DNA from: CAWDJT01 sp963828705
Lineage (GTDB): Bacteria > Desulfobacterota > Syntrophobacteria > Syntrophobacterales > Syntrophobacteraceae
DNA length: 64,000 nt
Direction of reading: 5' to 3'
Assembly (NCBI GenBank): GCA_963828705.1
Contig: CAWHGA010000028.1
Location: forward strand, 48,680 to 112,679
The notes beneath the pieces were generated by a model, which saw only the letters and a list, made by a program, of their open reading frames with translations, had not been told where the DNA came from and ran no database searches. Below, in pieces: positions 30,297-40,110 of the stretch; position 1 is the stretch's first letter; every line of letters starts with the position of its first letter. Both the position numbers and the translations under genes were made by a program.

Positions 30297-31450
30297 CTAT
30301 TCGCTGAGTGCTTTGAGCAGGGCGTCTTTTGCATCTGCGTAATACACGACGGTTATCTTGGTGGCCAAGTAGTCGTGCATGGACGAGTGCCTTGCCGTTG
30401 CTTTGTTCCTTAGACTGAAACCCCGTCCCTTCCAGCGGTCCGCCGAGTTTTTCAGCCAGAGGCATCCAGGCTGGTTTCGTGGTTGCCGTAACAGTGGGGA
30501 TTGCCGACCAGTCAATGCTGAATGAAATCTCAACCAAAAGGCCAGAGGTGAGGAGCCTTTCTTCGAGATCCCTCGCTAGATCCATGCGCAGACCGTCGGC
30601 AAAAAGAAAGACTGTGCCTTCCTCGGCAGGAAGGGTGCGACAGGTCTGCGGCCTGGTGACGGGGTAAGTCGCTGCCAGCGCCTGGGTGAGTACGGAAAAC
30701 TTTTCGAGCCACGGGAGATAGACCGCCCGGATAGCAGCGGTCACCGCTTTGGTGGCGGCATTGGACCGTGCTGCGTTCAGAGTCCGCAAGACACTTCGGT
30801 CGGCTTTCCAGCCAAGCGTCGAGTAGTACTCAGCCAGCGCTTCCCAAGTAGACGGATTTCCGGACGCTTGTACGACCTCCGCCAGGTCTCGCAAGTGGCC
30901 GATGGCCAGCGCCAGTGGGGATTCTCCGAGGGATGCCCAGACCCAGGTGGAGCGCTCGGCGTGCTCAGCGGCCAAAGCCTGGATTTTCTCGATGGCATCC
31001 TTGAGCGAGGCCGACGACAGTCTAATCAACTCTTTTTCCAGGCGATCTTCCTCGTTCCGATTACAGCGCGGATTGTATTCGCTCCGTTTTTCAAAAAGGA
31101 TCATCTGTCCCTTGGAATTGCAGAGCAAACAAATGCCTCGCCTGGTTCAGGCATTGGTCTGCACTGCGGAAGGCGGAGCGGTCGATACCGGGAAGATAGA
31201 TCACCGGCACGTCCTCGCCGCCTTGCGTCTCCAACTGGTATCGCAGCCAGGCCGCCGGGCCGGTCGCCTGGTCGTGAGAATAATCCCCCAGAGACCACAG
31301 GGCAGGATAATGCGCCCGCAGCGGCTCGATACACTGCGTCCACAGCCGCTCCTCGTCAGGCCATAGGATGATGCGTGGTGCAGCCAGTTCGTGCTTGTTG
31401 TATGAGGCCGCACTACGTAAAGATTTAAGGATGGATTCGAGGATAGTCAT
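30297..31450 (-). pseudogene. pglZ: PglZ-domain protein, truncated and frameshifted
   Basis: The N-terminal part of PglZ, the alkaline-phosphatase-fold protein of BREX and related phage-defence systems. ATG at 31450 opens MTILESILKSLRSAASYNKH. It continues RIILWPDEERLWTQCIEPLR and VIYLPGIDRSAFRSADQCLN, the usual PglZ start. The frame then shifts near 31110. It resumes with the catalytic-core block GTVFLFADGLRMDLARDLEE, then SAIPTVTATTKPAW, where PglZ has its metal-binding D-G-R/L and T residues. After a second shift near 30400 the homology ends at about 30297, next to an HsdR scrap, so the C-terminal half is missing. The ATG is only four bases after the yhaN stop, which ties pglZ to the yhaO-yhaN operon. 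It is not functional as it stands. Confidence 0.82.
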
Positions 31451-31454
31451 GGTG

Positions 31455-34400
31455 TTAATTGCCTTTTTCACTGGCGTTGATGTTCAGCCGGTGAAGATGG
31501 AAAGTGTCTTCACCCAAGGTCCGGCGACAGAGTTCGACGAGGTGGTCGTGGTGGGTGAAGAGAAATATTTGGGTGCGCTGGGCCAACGCGGCCAGTTGCG
31601 GGAGAATCGCCGTGGCACGATCATTGTCGCAGGTGATCAACAAATCATCCAGGATAAGGGGCATCGGCTCATGCTGTTCAAGATATCGATCGAGCGCAGC
31701 CAGACGAAGTGCCAGATAGAGTTGATCCCTGGCGCCGTCACTCATTCCTGCAATCGAGACTGAAGACTGATCCGGGCGCAAACCCACCAGGATAGGGGTA
31801 TCGTCAGCATTGAACTCCGCGCCCAGCCCACCGAACGCGCCCCGAGTGATGCGCTGAAAGACCTGGCCCGATTTTTCCAGCAAGGGACCTTGGTTTTCCT
31901 TCCGGAACCGCTCGATCTGAGTTTGCAGGAAATGCGCAGCCAAACGCAGGCGTACAAAGCGTGAAGCATCTTGCTTCAATCGCGCCGCGCAAGACTCGGC
32001 CTGCTGCCGATAGTTCGCGGCTGCATCTCCGGCAGCTTCAAGCGTCTGCCTCTGGCCTTTGAGCTCAGACAAGGTGTCGCGCACCGTCTGGAGCGCTGCT
32101 TCCTTTTCTTGTTTCTGGCTCTGGAGCGTGCCCTTCCTCTGGGGAAGTGCCTCGATATCTTCCGCCCTGATGCGGGCGAGGAAGTCGTCCACCGTTTGGC
32201 CACGAGCGAGGCCGCTTAGAGTGTCACGGAAGGTGGTAATCTGACTCTGCGCCTGGTCCCGCAACTCCAAATTCGCAAGCAACGGCTCCAGCGCTTCAAC
32301 CGTTTCAAGCTTCGCCAGGTGGACCATCTCTTCCAACTCCTGAACCGCCTGGGTATAGGATGCCTGACTCTCCTCCAGGGTGTTTTTTGCTTCTTTGATT
32401 TGCCCGACTAGTTGCTCATGGCGCGTTTGGGCGTCGCGGGCTTTGGCCAACGTCTTCCACAGATCAATTTCCTGAGCCTCGGTGGTATCTCCTCTGGCAC
32501 CAAGGGCGACGGCTTTTTCGCTTACGGCTTGTTCGTATTGACGCACGGCCTCCTTGGTTCTCTGCGATTTGGTAGAGGCTTCCTTCCAGCTATCGAATTT
32601 CGCGAGGAGCTCTTTTCGTTCCTGCAAAAGAACCAGGCCAGACTTGGGGGAAATGTTTTCCGGCATGCCAACCATCTGACACTGTGCCTCCCACTTTTTC
32701 GTCGCAACATCGACCGCAGTAGCGAAGCGTGCATTGTTCTGCTCAAAGGGTTCCAATTGACTCTTCAGTCCTTGGAGTTGATTGATCACCTCGATTCTTC
32801 GACCCGATGACTGTTCTCCTTGCTGGACTCGCCTTCTGGCCTCGTCGAAAAGCAACGTAAACTCTTTTTCTACAGACTCGGAGAGAACCGTGGCGAGCTG
32901 CATCTTGGCTTCTTGAACTTGGTTGCTTTTCTGTTGGAAGGTTTCCTCGGCAACTCTCAATTGACGCAGAAGGTCTTTGAACTCACTCCAGGCTTCACGC
33001 CATTCCTCCATTTCAGCCGGCGTTCGTGGCGTAATTCCGCAGGGTAGCCACGCCGCCTCCCATGAGGTTTGGCATTCCTTCAACTTGCTCTGGAGTTCCG
33101 ATATTTTCCCTTCCGCCTCCTGGTTCTGTTTTTCAGACTGGGTTATCTGGAAGCGCTTTTCCTCCGCCTGGGCCACAGCCTCAGCCTGTTCACGGAGTTG
33201 ATCCGCAATGTCGTCTGCCTGGACAATCGTTTGCGGAAAGGCTTCCTCCAGAGGCGTGCCCGGAACGAATTCTTCCTTGACTCCCGTTGCCTTTCCATTC
33301 CGCCAGCACAAGGCTCCAGCCGTGATCTCGATGTTCTCTGGCTTTGCGGAGCGCCTGCTCGGAGGGTAATTCTCCACGGCGCTCCATCCGGCCAAGCTCG
33401 GCTTGAAGGGAGTCGATCCGCTTTTTCCCTTCAAGGATTTTGGACTCCTCGCTCTTGATATCCCGATTTATCCCGTCCATTTCTTCGCCGATGCGGCGGA
33501 TGGTCGCTTTGGTGGGAACCGAAAGGCTTCCCGTCGTGTCCAAGTCCTTTGGAGCGCCGGTCAACTCTCGATGGCGATCCTTTGCTTCATGGGTGAGGCG
33601 TTTGACCTCGGATAGGCTGGCCGAAAGCGTGCGGTTTGCCTCGGTGGCTCCAGCCGCTACGGATAAGGCGTCCCGGAGATTGGTCAAATCAGTTTCCGGT
33701 AGAGCCTGCAACTGCGTTTCCAGGGTTTTGATCTGCGTCTTGAGGTCTTCCGTCTTTTCTATGTTTTTCTCACGTTCATCCAGTGCTTTTTGCAGGTCAT
33801 TGGCGGCCTCCTCGCAGGCCAGCCGAACGGCACTGTTCAGCCGCAGTGTTTCGAGTGCAGAGAAACTACCGGTCAGTTCCAGATTTTGCATGCCCGCCCG
33901 CAGAGTCGCTTCAAGTCCTGCCAATTCGGTTTCCAGATCGGTCAGGGAATTCTTGCGATCCTGATAAACGCCCAGATTCTGGTGCAAACGATCCAGAGCG
34001 TCGGCCTCAGCCAGCAAGGCGGGTGAGGTCTGGCAACCTGCCAATTGCTCTTCAAGTTTGGCGATCTGAGACGTTAGGCGGTTGACTTCCGCGTGGGCCT
34101 CGCCGGCCGCTTTCCGGGCGGCTCGCGCCCGCTCGACGAAATCGCTGGAAACGTCGGGCATTAAGGGAAGCACCTCCAGTTTTCGCATTTCCTCACTCAA
34201 ACGTCCCACGGTGGGAAGCGCATCTTCACAACGGGAAATCCATTCCAGGTCTCGAGTGAATGCCGAAATCTCTTCTTCCAGCTTGGCCTTAGCCTCCTCG
34301 GCCGCTGCCAAATCCTTTTCGATCTTCTCCCATGCCTCAGGGTTCACTGCGGCATCACGGCTTTGGCGCAGGAGTTCCTTGTATCTAGTCAGCCGCCGGC

Positions 34401-34951
34401 CGGATCGATACATTGGCTGTCGAACGGCCCTTAAAGAGACGGTCTGATTCTTCCGTCAGCGCCGCCAGAACCAGTTGAACGGGGGTCCCGCCCATACTGG
34501 CCGAGAACAGAGCATTACCGATATCCCCCTTACCACGGAGTAGTTGTTCTGCTCCTTCGCGAAGTTCCCTCGTACCCAGGCCAAACATCGCGGAAAAGTA
34601 TTCCTGATCCACACTGCCAAGAAAAGGGATCAGTGCATTGTCAGGCAATGGATTGCCATCGGCGTCCAACAAGGTGTTTTTATTTCCCTTGCGGCGTTGG
34701 AACGTGAGTTTTTCTCCGGCCCGATTGAGTATCTCGCCCTTGATTCGCAATTCCTTGTAGTCGTGCAGGAAATTGTCAGGCGATTGGCCGTGGATACCGA
34801 AGAGCAGATCGCGAAAGGCGCGGAGCAGAGAACTTTTACCCGCTTCGTTGGATCCATAGATGACATGGAGATCGCCGCCCCGGGCGGGAAACTCGATGTC
34901 CAGATTGGTAAAAGGTCCGAAGGCCGGGATGTGTAATCGGTCAAATCTCAT
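31455..34951 (-). CDS. YhaN-like Rad50/SbcC-type ATPase (two one-base frameshifts)
   Basis: An SMC-like ATPase of about 1165 residues. The N-terminal lobe has the Walker A motif YGSNEAGKSSLLRAFRDLLF and the region HGQSPDNFLHDYKELRIKGE typical of the YhaN/AAA_27 family. Long coiled-coil arms fill about residues 200-950. The C-terminal lobe carries the signature GMSDGARDQLYLALRLAALD, Walker B MPLILDDLLITCDNDR, and the H-loop FLFTHHDHLVEL. No zinc-hook CxxC is visible mid-coil, in line with YhaN rather than SbcC. Breaks lie near 34390-34410 and 33200-33430; the span is 3n+2, so two extra bases suffice. Its ATG overlaps the yhaO stop (ATGA). With YhaO it probably forms an Mre11-Rad50-like DNA-end-processing complex. 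Confidence 0.85.
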
Positions 34952-36205
34952 GACGCCTGCCCTCCCTTCGTTCCCAGGGCATCCAGAATGATGGCCCTCA
35001 CATCTTCCAGAACAGCAATGCTATCGTCTCCCGTCCAATCGGATTCGACTTCACTCCGAATTTCGCTCGGCAGCACTCCGAGCATCTCTTTAATTTCGTC
35101 AGGAAGATTTCCAGGTTCGACCCTGGCTTGTTCCAGGGTCTCCAGAACGATTTTGGTAAGGGCATCCCGCTCCGCAAGTTGTGCCAGGTCATACACGGGA
35201 GATGTTGACACCTTGATCCGTTCAATCCAGATGGCCTCCTTCGCTCTGATCTTGGGCACGGCCCAGCAATTCGGCGCGCCAGCGGTGCGTTTCACGGTGA
35301 AGCGATCCGTGCAGAGGTGTGGCTCCAGTGAACACAACCCTGGCAGCGACCAATCGTCCCTCCGCTTCACTTACAGCATTGGCCATCGATTTGGTGACAC
35401 GACTGAGCGCCTCTGATTCTTCTGTAACCCCGGCGAGATCGATCTCAAGCACCCGCCATCTGACAACGTCCAGGGTGTGCCAATCCACATTCTCCACCTC
35501 CAGGGAATCATTCACCGTGACCAACCAACAACCGTGCGGACCCACCTCCCGGGCGTGCCGTCCCTGACAGTTCCCCGCGAACACTATCCAGGGATCCTGG
35601 CTGATCACCTCGGGTTGGTGAATGTGACCGAGCGCCCAGTAGCCATAGCCCTTCTGACGTAGATCTGTTTCCGAACACGGGGCATAGGTGTCGTGACCGG
35701 GGCGGCCGGTCAGGCTGGTGTGCAGGAGCCCCAGGTTGAACTTGTTCGGCACGGCTGCGGGATAATCCGTCACCAGATTCTCGGGCACCGCCCGGTTCGG
35801 GAATCCGCGTCCGTGAATCACCACGGGATGTCCGGCCACTTCCACTGACTCCGTTGTTCGAGTGGAAAAGACGTGCACATTCTCCGGCAGGCTCAGTTTC
35901 TTGGAAATCACCGAGGCCGCGTCATGGTTGCCCGCAATCAGATAAACCGGAATGCCCTTGTCGCGCAATCGAACCATCTGCCCCCGGAAAAAGAGGCCGG
36001 TGCTGTAGTCCCTCCAATCTCCGTCATAGAGGTCACCAGCAATGACCAGAAAATCGATGTTCTCGTCGATTGCCAGTTGGATCAGGTTCTCGAAAGCCCG
36101 TCGCGTTGCGCCGCGGAGGACATCAACCGGTGCCCCGTCATGCGCCTCAAGACCTCTAAGCGGGCTGTCTATGTGAGCATCAGCGGCGTGGATGAAACGT
36201 ATCAT
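34948..36205 (-). CDS. YhaO/SbcD-like metallophosphoesterase, DNA repair exonuclease subunit (one-base frameshift)
   Basis: A calcineurin-like nuclease of about 418 residues. The metal-binding motifs of the Mre11/SbcD/YhaO family are clear: FIHAADAHIDSPLRGL (motif I), VIAGDLYDGDW (II), IAGNHDAASV (III), LLHTSL, then YGYWALGHIHQPEV (GHxH). The C-terminal capping region reads WIERIKVSTSPVYDLAQLAE and ends DALGTKGGQAS. The frame breaks near 35225-35370; the span is 3n+1 bases. GGAGCTCTGCC precedes the ATG at 36205. It is the first gene of the coupled yhaO-yhaN-pglZ set and lies directly after a stray PglZ 5' end. Confidence 0.88.
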
Positions 36206-36215
36206 GGCAGAGCTC

Positions 36216-36344
36216 CTATCGCCGCCTTATTGGCAGCGAGTGTAAGATGAACGTCATTCCAACGGTTGCCAACGAAGTCCTTGCCGCCGGCGGGTAGGAC
36301 GCTGCATTACGAAGGGATTGGAGGATGGATGTGAGGACGGTCAT
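36216..36344 (-). pseudogene. Orphan 5' end of a second PglZ gene
   Basis: A 42-codon frame begins MTVLTSILQSLRNAASY. This aligns residue for residue with MTILESILKSLRSAASY of the pglZ remnant at 31450, so it is the start of a PglZ-type gene. After about 17 codons homology ends and a stop follows at 36216. Its ATG overlaps the stop of the upstream DUF4143 ATPase (ATGA at 36344-36341), which shows the original gene was translationally coupled to that ATPase. A deletion removed the rest, or the yhaO-yhaN-pglZ block was inserted here. Confidence 0.65.
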
Positions 36345-37492
36345 GCTGGGAACTCGCTCGGTTTCAGTTGAAGCAGGAACTCCTCGCAGGGCACGCACAG
36401 GATACCGTCACGCAAAAGTCGCTCCCTCCCACGATACAGCAGCCAGCGGCGGCTTTCCGGAAAGTCTTCGCCGAAGTTTTTAAGTCCGCGCAGATCCTCC
36501 GGCCGCACCTGGGCGGAGTTCTTCACTTCCAGCGCGTACAAGCCGCCCTCACCATAGACCACGAAATCCACCTCCACTTTCGACCGTGTCTGCCAGTAAT
36601 GCAATTGGTGATTGCCGCCCGAATAGTCACACCACGCCCGAAGGTGTTGGGCAACGAGACTCTCCAGCGCAGCGCCATCGATCTCCGACGGAGCATCCAG
36701 GGGACCGGACGGCCGGTTGGCGCGGAAGACGCCGGCATCAAAAAAGAAAAACTTCGGATGTGCCGCCAGTTCGCGCTGCGCCCGCCGGGTGAAAACCGGC
36801 ACTCGAAAAGCCAGCAAAAGATCCTCCAATATTTCCAGATAGCCCTCCACCGTCTTGCGGTTCACGTGGCACTCCCGGGCAACATTGGCCAGGTTGAGCA
36901 CGGCCGCCTGCGAAAAGCTGATGGCTTCGAGGAAGCGGGAAAAGTTTCCGATATTGCGCACCAACCCTTCCATCTGCACTTCTTCCCGCAAATAGAGGCC
37001 GTTGTATGCGCGCAGGATTTCCTCGGGCACCTTGCCCCCCCGCACGATTGGCAGCATGCCGAGGCGCAATGCCTCCTCCAGATTGAATTGTGGGCCGAGT
37101 TCGGCGGCCATGAAGGGATGCAACGACTTTTGCGCCGCCCGTCCGCCTAAAAGATTCACACCGCCGCGCCGAAGCTTGCGGGCGCTTGAGCCGGTGAATA
37201 TAAACTGCACACCCTGCTTATCCTCGATCAGCAGATGGACGACTTCCAGCAACTCCGGCAGCTTTTGCACTTCGTCGATGACCACCTGCAGGACTTCAGG
37301 CCTGGCCCCTATCAACTCCCGCAGACGCTCGGGTCGCGCAGATAGCGAACGTAAGGTTTCCGGCTCCAGCAGATCTACCCGGAGCGCCTGTGGAAAAAGC
37401 CTCTGGGTCAACCAGGTCTTGCCCGTGCCGCGCGGACCCAGCAGGAAGAAGTGATCAGCAGGAGGTATGAAATATCGTGGTATTGATTCCAT
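36341..37492 (-). CDS. AAA ATPase with DUF4143 C-terminal domain
   Basis: A 383-residue protein if started at the ATG at 37492. The N-terminal AAA_14 domain has Walker A FLLGPRGTGKTWLTQRLF, Walker B VVIDEVQKLPELL and a sensor region FIFTGSSARKLRRGGVNLLG. The C-terminal DUF4143 domain (about residues 190-360) includes the nuclease-like block WQTRSKVEVDFVVYGEGG, then LYALEVKNSAQ, which resembles a PD-(D/E)XK core (D...E-x-K). These ATPases are widespread in accessory regions; the function is not established. It overlaps a PglZ 5' end by four bases. A strong inverted repeat lies immediately upstream (37503-37527). Confidence 0.88.
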   Translation of the reverse strand: MESIPRYFIPPADHFFLLGPRGTGKTWLTQRLFPQALRVDLLEPETLRSLSARPERLRELIGARPEVLQVVIDEVQKLPELLEVVHLLIEDKQGVQFIFTGSSARKLRRGGVNLLGGRAAQKSLHPFMAAELGPQFNLEEALRLGMLPIVRGGKVPEEILRAYNGLYLREEVQMEGLVRNIGNFSRFLEAISFSQAAVLNLANVARECHVNRKTVEGYLEILEDLLLAFRVPVFTRRAQRELAAHPKFFFFDAGVFRANRPSGPLDAPSEIDGAALESLVAQHLRAWCDYSGGNHQLHYWQTRSKVEVDFVVYGEGGLYALEVKNSAQVRPEDLRGLKNFGEDFPESRRWLLYRGRERLLRDGILCVPCEEFLLQLKPSEFPA

Positions 37493-37502
37493 TTTGCGCC
37501 TC

Positions 37503-37527
37503 AAAATAGCATAAACGATGCTATTTT
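37503..37527 (-). promoter_or_regulatory. Inverted repeat upstream of the DUF4143 ATPase, candidate operator
   Basis: Perfect 10-bp arms AAAATAGCAT and ATGCTATTTT are separated by five bases. The element lies 10-35 bases upstream of the ATPase start in an AT-rich promoter-like stretch. The position fits an operator or an RNA hairpin over the ribosome site. Confidence 0.6.
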
Positions 37528-37567
37528 ATAAGATATTTTTCCAAAGTTGGCAATTATGGATCAGATA

Positions 37568-37615
37568 CCTCCGGCAGAGCCGGAGGCCTGAAAATTCAGG
37601 AACCCCTCAAAGGGG
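37568..37615. repeat. Cluster of three adjacent hairpins
   Basis: Three inverted repeats follow one another: CCTCCGGC/GCCGGAGG (37568-37586), CCTGAA/TTCAGG (37587-37600) and CCCCT/AGGGG (37603-37615). This REP-like arrangement lies between the DUF4143 ATPase and the brxC remnant. A transposon or RAYT-type repeat, or a bidirectional terminator, is possible. Confidence 0.5.
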
Positions 37616-37803
37616 CTTGAAAGTATTTCGCCGACCCGTCGGCATTGCATGTTGGCTCCTTGGAATGCGGAAAGAAAACGGAGTCGGACGACCACGATCT
37701 CAATACTAACCAGCACGAACCTTGGCTTATGCTACATTTGTCCATGCGTGTGCTTTTGGACATTCAGTAAAGTATAATCCAGGAACTGTCAAACTCTGGG
37801 AGT

Positions 37804-37822
37804 CCCCCGGCAAAACCGGGGG
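37804..37822. repeat. GC-rich hairpin
   Basis: A perfect 7-bp stem CCCCCGG/CCGGGGG with a five-base loop. It is followed by only three T, so it is a weak terminator at best. It is similar in style to the hairpin cluster 200 bases away. Confidence 0.45.
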
Positions 37823-37842
37823 TTTACCCAAATGAAATTATG

Positions 37843-37915
37843 AAGTATGAAGGATAAAGGGGAGCCAGCAGTTTTGTTGTCTGATTTCATAATTCCTAAT
37901 TCATCCTTCATACTT
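37843..37915. repeat. Long-loop inverted repeat that cuts off the brxC remnant
   Basis: Arms AAGTATGAAGGAT (37843-37855) and ATCCTTCATACTT (37903-37915) are perfect complements. A second inner pair, AATTATGA and TCATAATT, reinforces the structure. Tracts of this type, rich in TTCATCCTTCATA, are dispersed small repeats in several bacterial phyla. The brxC-like reading frame (SAGAVQRTAPVTSSDSES) runs straight into this element on the minus strand, so the element marks the 3' breakpoint of that gene. Confidence 0.6.
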
Positions 37916-39196
37916 TCAGAATCGGAGCTCGTGACGGGAGCAGTTCTTTGCACTGCCCCGGCACTGGAGAGAAGGGCTTGGCGTTTCTCTTCGGGGAGTT
38001 TCTGCCATGCGGCGTTGACTGCCAATCCGCGCCGTCTGCGTCACGAACATGTCGGTATGGGTTTTGTGCGCCTGGGTGAGACCGGTCCGCAGCGCGTTGG
38101 CCACCGCTTTGAGAACGTGGGAGACCGGATCGGGATCATCCAGCAGGGAGCGATTGGCACGGATGGAGGTGAGAGTGGCAGACCATTCGGCCTGCTCAGC
38201 CAGACCAATGGCTTGGGCGACGAGCTTTTCGGCCAGGCCAAAGGCGGGAAGGCGTTTGGTGATCTCTTTGCCGGTGGCTTGCCATGTTTTGATCTTCGCC
38301 AGGAGGGCATCCCGCTGATCGTGCAGGTCCATGAGAAGCTCATTGCCGGAGTAAGACTCCAGGGCGGTGATCTCCGGAGCGGCGGGCGCCATGGGAGCAG
38401 GTGCGTCTCCGCCCGCCTGCGCGGCAATCGCTTTGGCATGATCGACAAAACGGAGCTGCGTCGGCGGGTTCATTGCCAGGAGTGATTTTGGGAAGACCGG
38501 CTTCCTGAAAGAGCTTGCGGATGGCGAGCTTTTGAACGGCGGTAAGAACCGGGCTCTCGGTGCGAAACGTCGCCTGCCCGAGCTTTTTCTGATCCACCTC
38601 CGCCAGCGAGAGCGGGTTTGCATTGATGCGGGCGCTGAGGTGGTTGCTCGCGAGCAAAGTGGTCAAAACGCCGTCAATCGCGTCCTGGGGCCAGCCATAA
38701 GGGCGAGGCGTTGAATTTCTTGCGGATCTCCAGGCCCGTCTTTCCAGAGCCCATGAAGGCGATGATCGCTGCCGCCACCGGGTGGTTCTGCGGGTCACCG
38801 GTAAATCCGACTTGCTCCAGTGCGCTGGGAGATCCTTCCTTGGCTTTCTTGAGCACCTGGGGCCACTTTGCGGAGTCGCCGTCGTGGAACTTGGGATAGA
38901 GCCGATTGAGGACCTGTTTGGCGGCATCCTCCACGCCTTCCTTGAGCCCCATGATTGACTGTTCCTGTCCACCCGAAAGGAAGAGGCGTGCGCCACCAAG
39001 GATCTGACCAATGAGATCCTCGATGCGCAGGCTTTCGGCGTTTTGCTTCGTCACCATGGACTGACGGCATTCCTTGCCCTCCTGCGAGGTGGGGTTGCCT
39101 TTGAAGTGCAGTGTCTCCTCGGCGGCCTGAGCGGAGGCGATGGCGCTTCTTGAGTTCGTCGGCGGTGTCGTTGTTCTTGGATCTCGTCTTCGCCAT
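37916..39196 (-). pseudogene. brxC: Remnant of a BREX P-loop protein (BrxC/PglY-like), C-terminal region
   Basis: Three overlapping frames give one protein segment of about 425 residues resembling the C-terminal part of BrxC/PglY. Key blocks are AEETLHFKGNPTSQEGKECR, then LRIEDLIGQILGGARLFLSG, PQNHPVAAAIIAFMGSGKTG, the characteristic SPYGWPQDAIDGVLTTLL (partly read across a shift near 38700), and FRTESPVLTAVQKLAIRKLF. Frameshifts fall near 39145, 38700, 38450 and 38000. The P-loop N-terminal half (about 700 residues) is absent, and the 3' end merges into an inverted-repeat element. An ATG at 39196 (MAKTRSKNND) could start a short product but is not a native BrxC start. With the PglZ pieces it indicates a former BREX locus. 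Confidence 0.7.
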
Positions 39197-39622
39197 TGGA
39201 TTTCCTTTATACTGGACCACGCTGGGTGGCTTTGCATGCGCCGTCGTTTTCCTTCTTTGAGCAGTTGCAATGCCATACCTCTTTAGGTTGATGGATGCAG
39301 AATGGCGAAGAGTTTGTGCTGCGTGCAGCCAACGCAAAAAGTCGAGTTGAACTGAACCGCTGAGCGGTGGGAAGACACTGGGATTGGGGATATGGAAAAT
39401 TAGCAGCCGACCGCGCTTCTGTGGGAATATTATGGATTTTTCCCGGAAGAGGCGCAAGGATTGAATCTGTCGGGATCACTGGTTTCAGTGCGGGTCTGCC
39501 CTGCATGGCATCCTGTCTGTACAGAACAGCCGGTTCCCCTCGGACTATTCGCGATGGGTCCCGTGGTCCATTCAGGTGCCCGTTCCAAGCCTGGTCAAGC
39601 TCCTGTTCACTCTTTCACCGGC
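39197..39622. other. Spacer between the BREX remnant and the macro-domain chimera, nothing recognised
   Basis: About 425 bases with several short open frames on both strands but none with recognisable content. It probably contains rearrangement scars and the promoter of the downstream plus-strand gene. Confidence 0.3.
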
Positions 39623-40012
39623 ATGAATAATAAGTCGAATGAGATTGAAATGCCTGGCACATTGGTCAGCAAAATCGGGTTTCCAAACGGGCGTGAGTTC
39701 GTAGTGGTGATTTATGATATTCTCTATGAACCGGTTGACTGCATCGTCAACGCCGCAAACAGCGGATTATCCCATGGTAGAGGCGTGGCGGGGACCGTTT
39801 CAGGTCAAGTCACGGATGCTTCTGGCAGGCCGGTCGCAATGGGTTTGGTTTCCGCCGGGGGCCGATCAGACATCACGGACGTGCATGGCAGATTCCGGTT
39901 GATGGGCGTGCCCGACGGTCAGCAGAGATTGCAGGTGAGAAAGAACAACGCCGTAACAGAGGTGGAGGTCATGGTGGGAACGAACACCACGCAGCATGTT
40001 ACGTTGCCTTAA
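39623..40012 (+). CDS. Chimeric protein: truncated macro domain joined to a carboxypeptidase-regulatory-like domain
   Basis: A 129-residue in-frame chimera. Residues 1-56 are the start of a macro (ADP-ribose-binding) domain: REFVVVIYDILYEPVDCIVN, then AANSGLSHGRGVA, which matches the family block D-I-x-x...VDAIVNAANSGLxxGGGV. Full macro domains are about 150 residues, so two thirds are missing. From about 39791 the frame continues as a carboxypeptidase-regulatory-like beta-sandwich: GQVTDASGRPVAMGLVSAGG, then DVHGRFRLMGVPDGQQRLQV and a short tail. There is no signal peptide, although such beta-sandwiches are usually extracytoplasmic. The junction looks like a deletion fusion. Whether it is expressed is unknown. 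Confidence 0.6.
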   Translation: MNNKSNEIEMPGTLVSKIGFPNGREFVVVIYDILYEPVDCIVNAANSGLSHGRGVAGTVSGQVTDASGRPVAMGLVSAGGRSDITDVHGRFRLMGVPDGQQRLQVRKNNAVTEVEVMVGTNTTQHVTLP

Positions 40013-40110
40013 GCACCATAACCAGCGCTCGCTGGCCGTGGGACTGCCAGTCGCACAAGAAACGCATGCGCAAGTCGCTCGGAACCTGGACGAGATATGA
40101 CGGAAGGGGC

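Noticed and set aside
37843..37915. CRISPR repeat pair
   Set aside because: Only one inverted pair is present, with no direct repeats and no cas genes.
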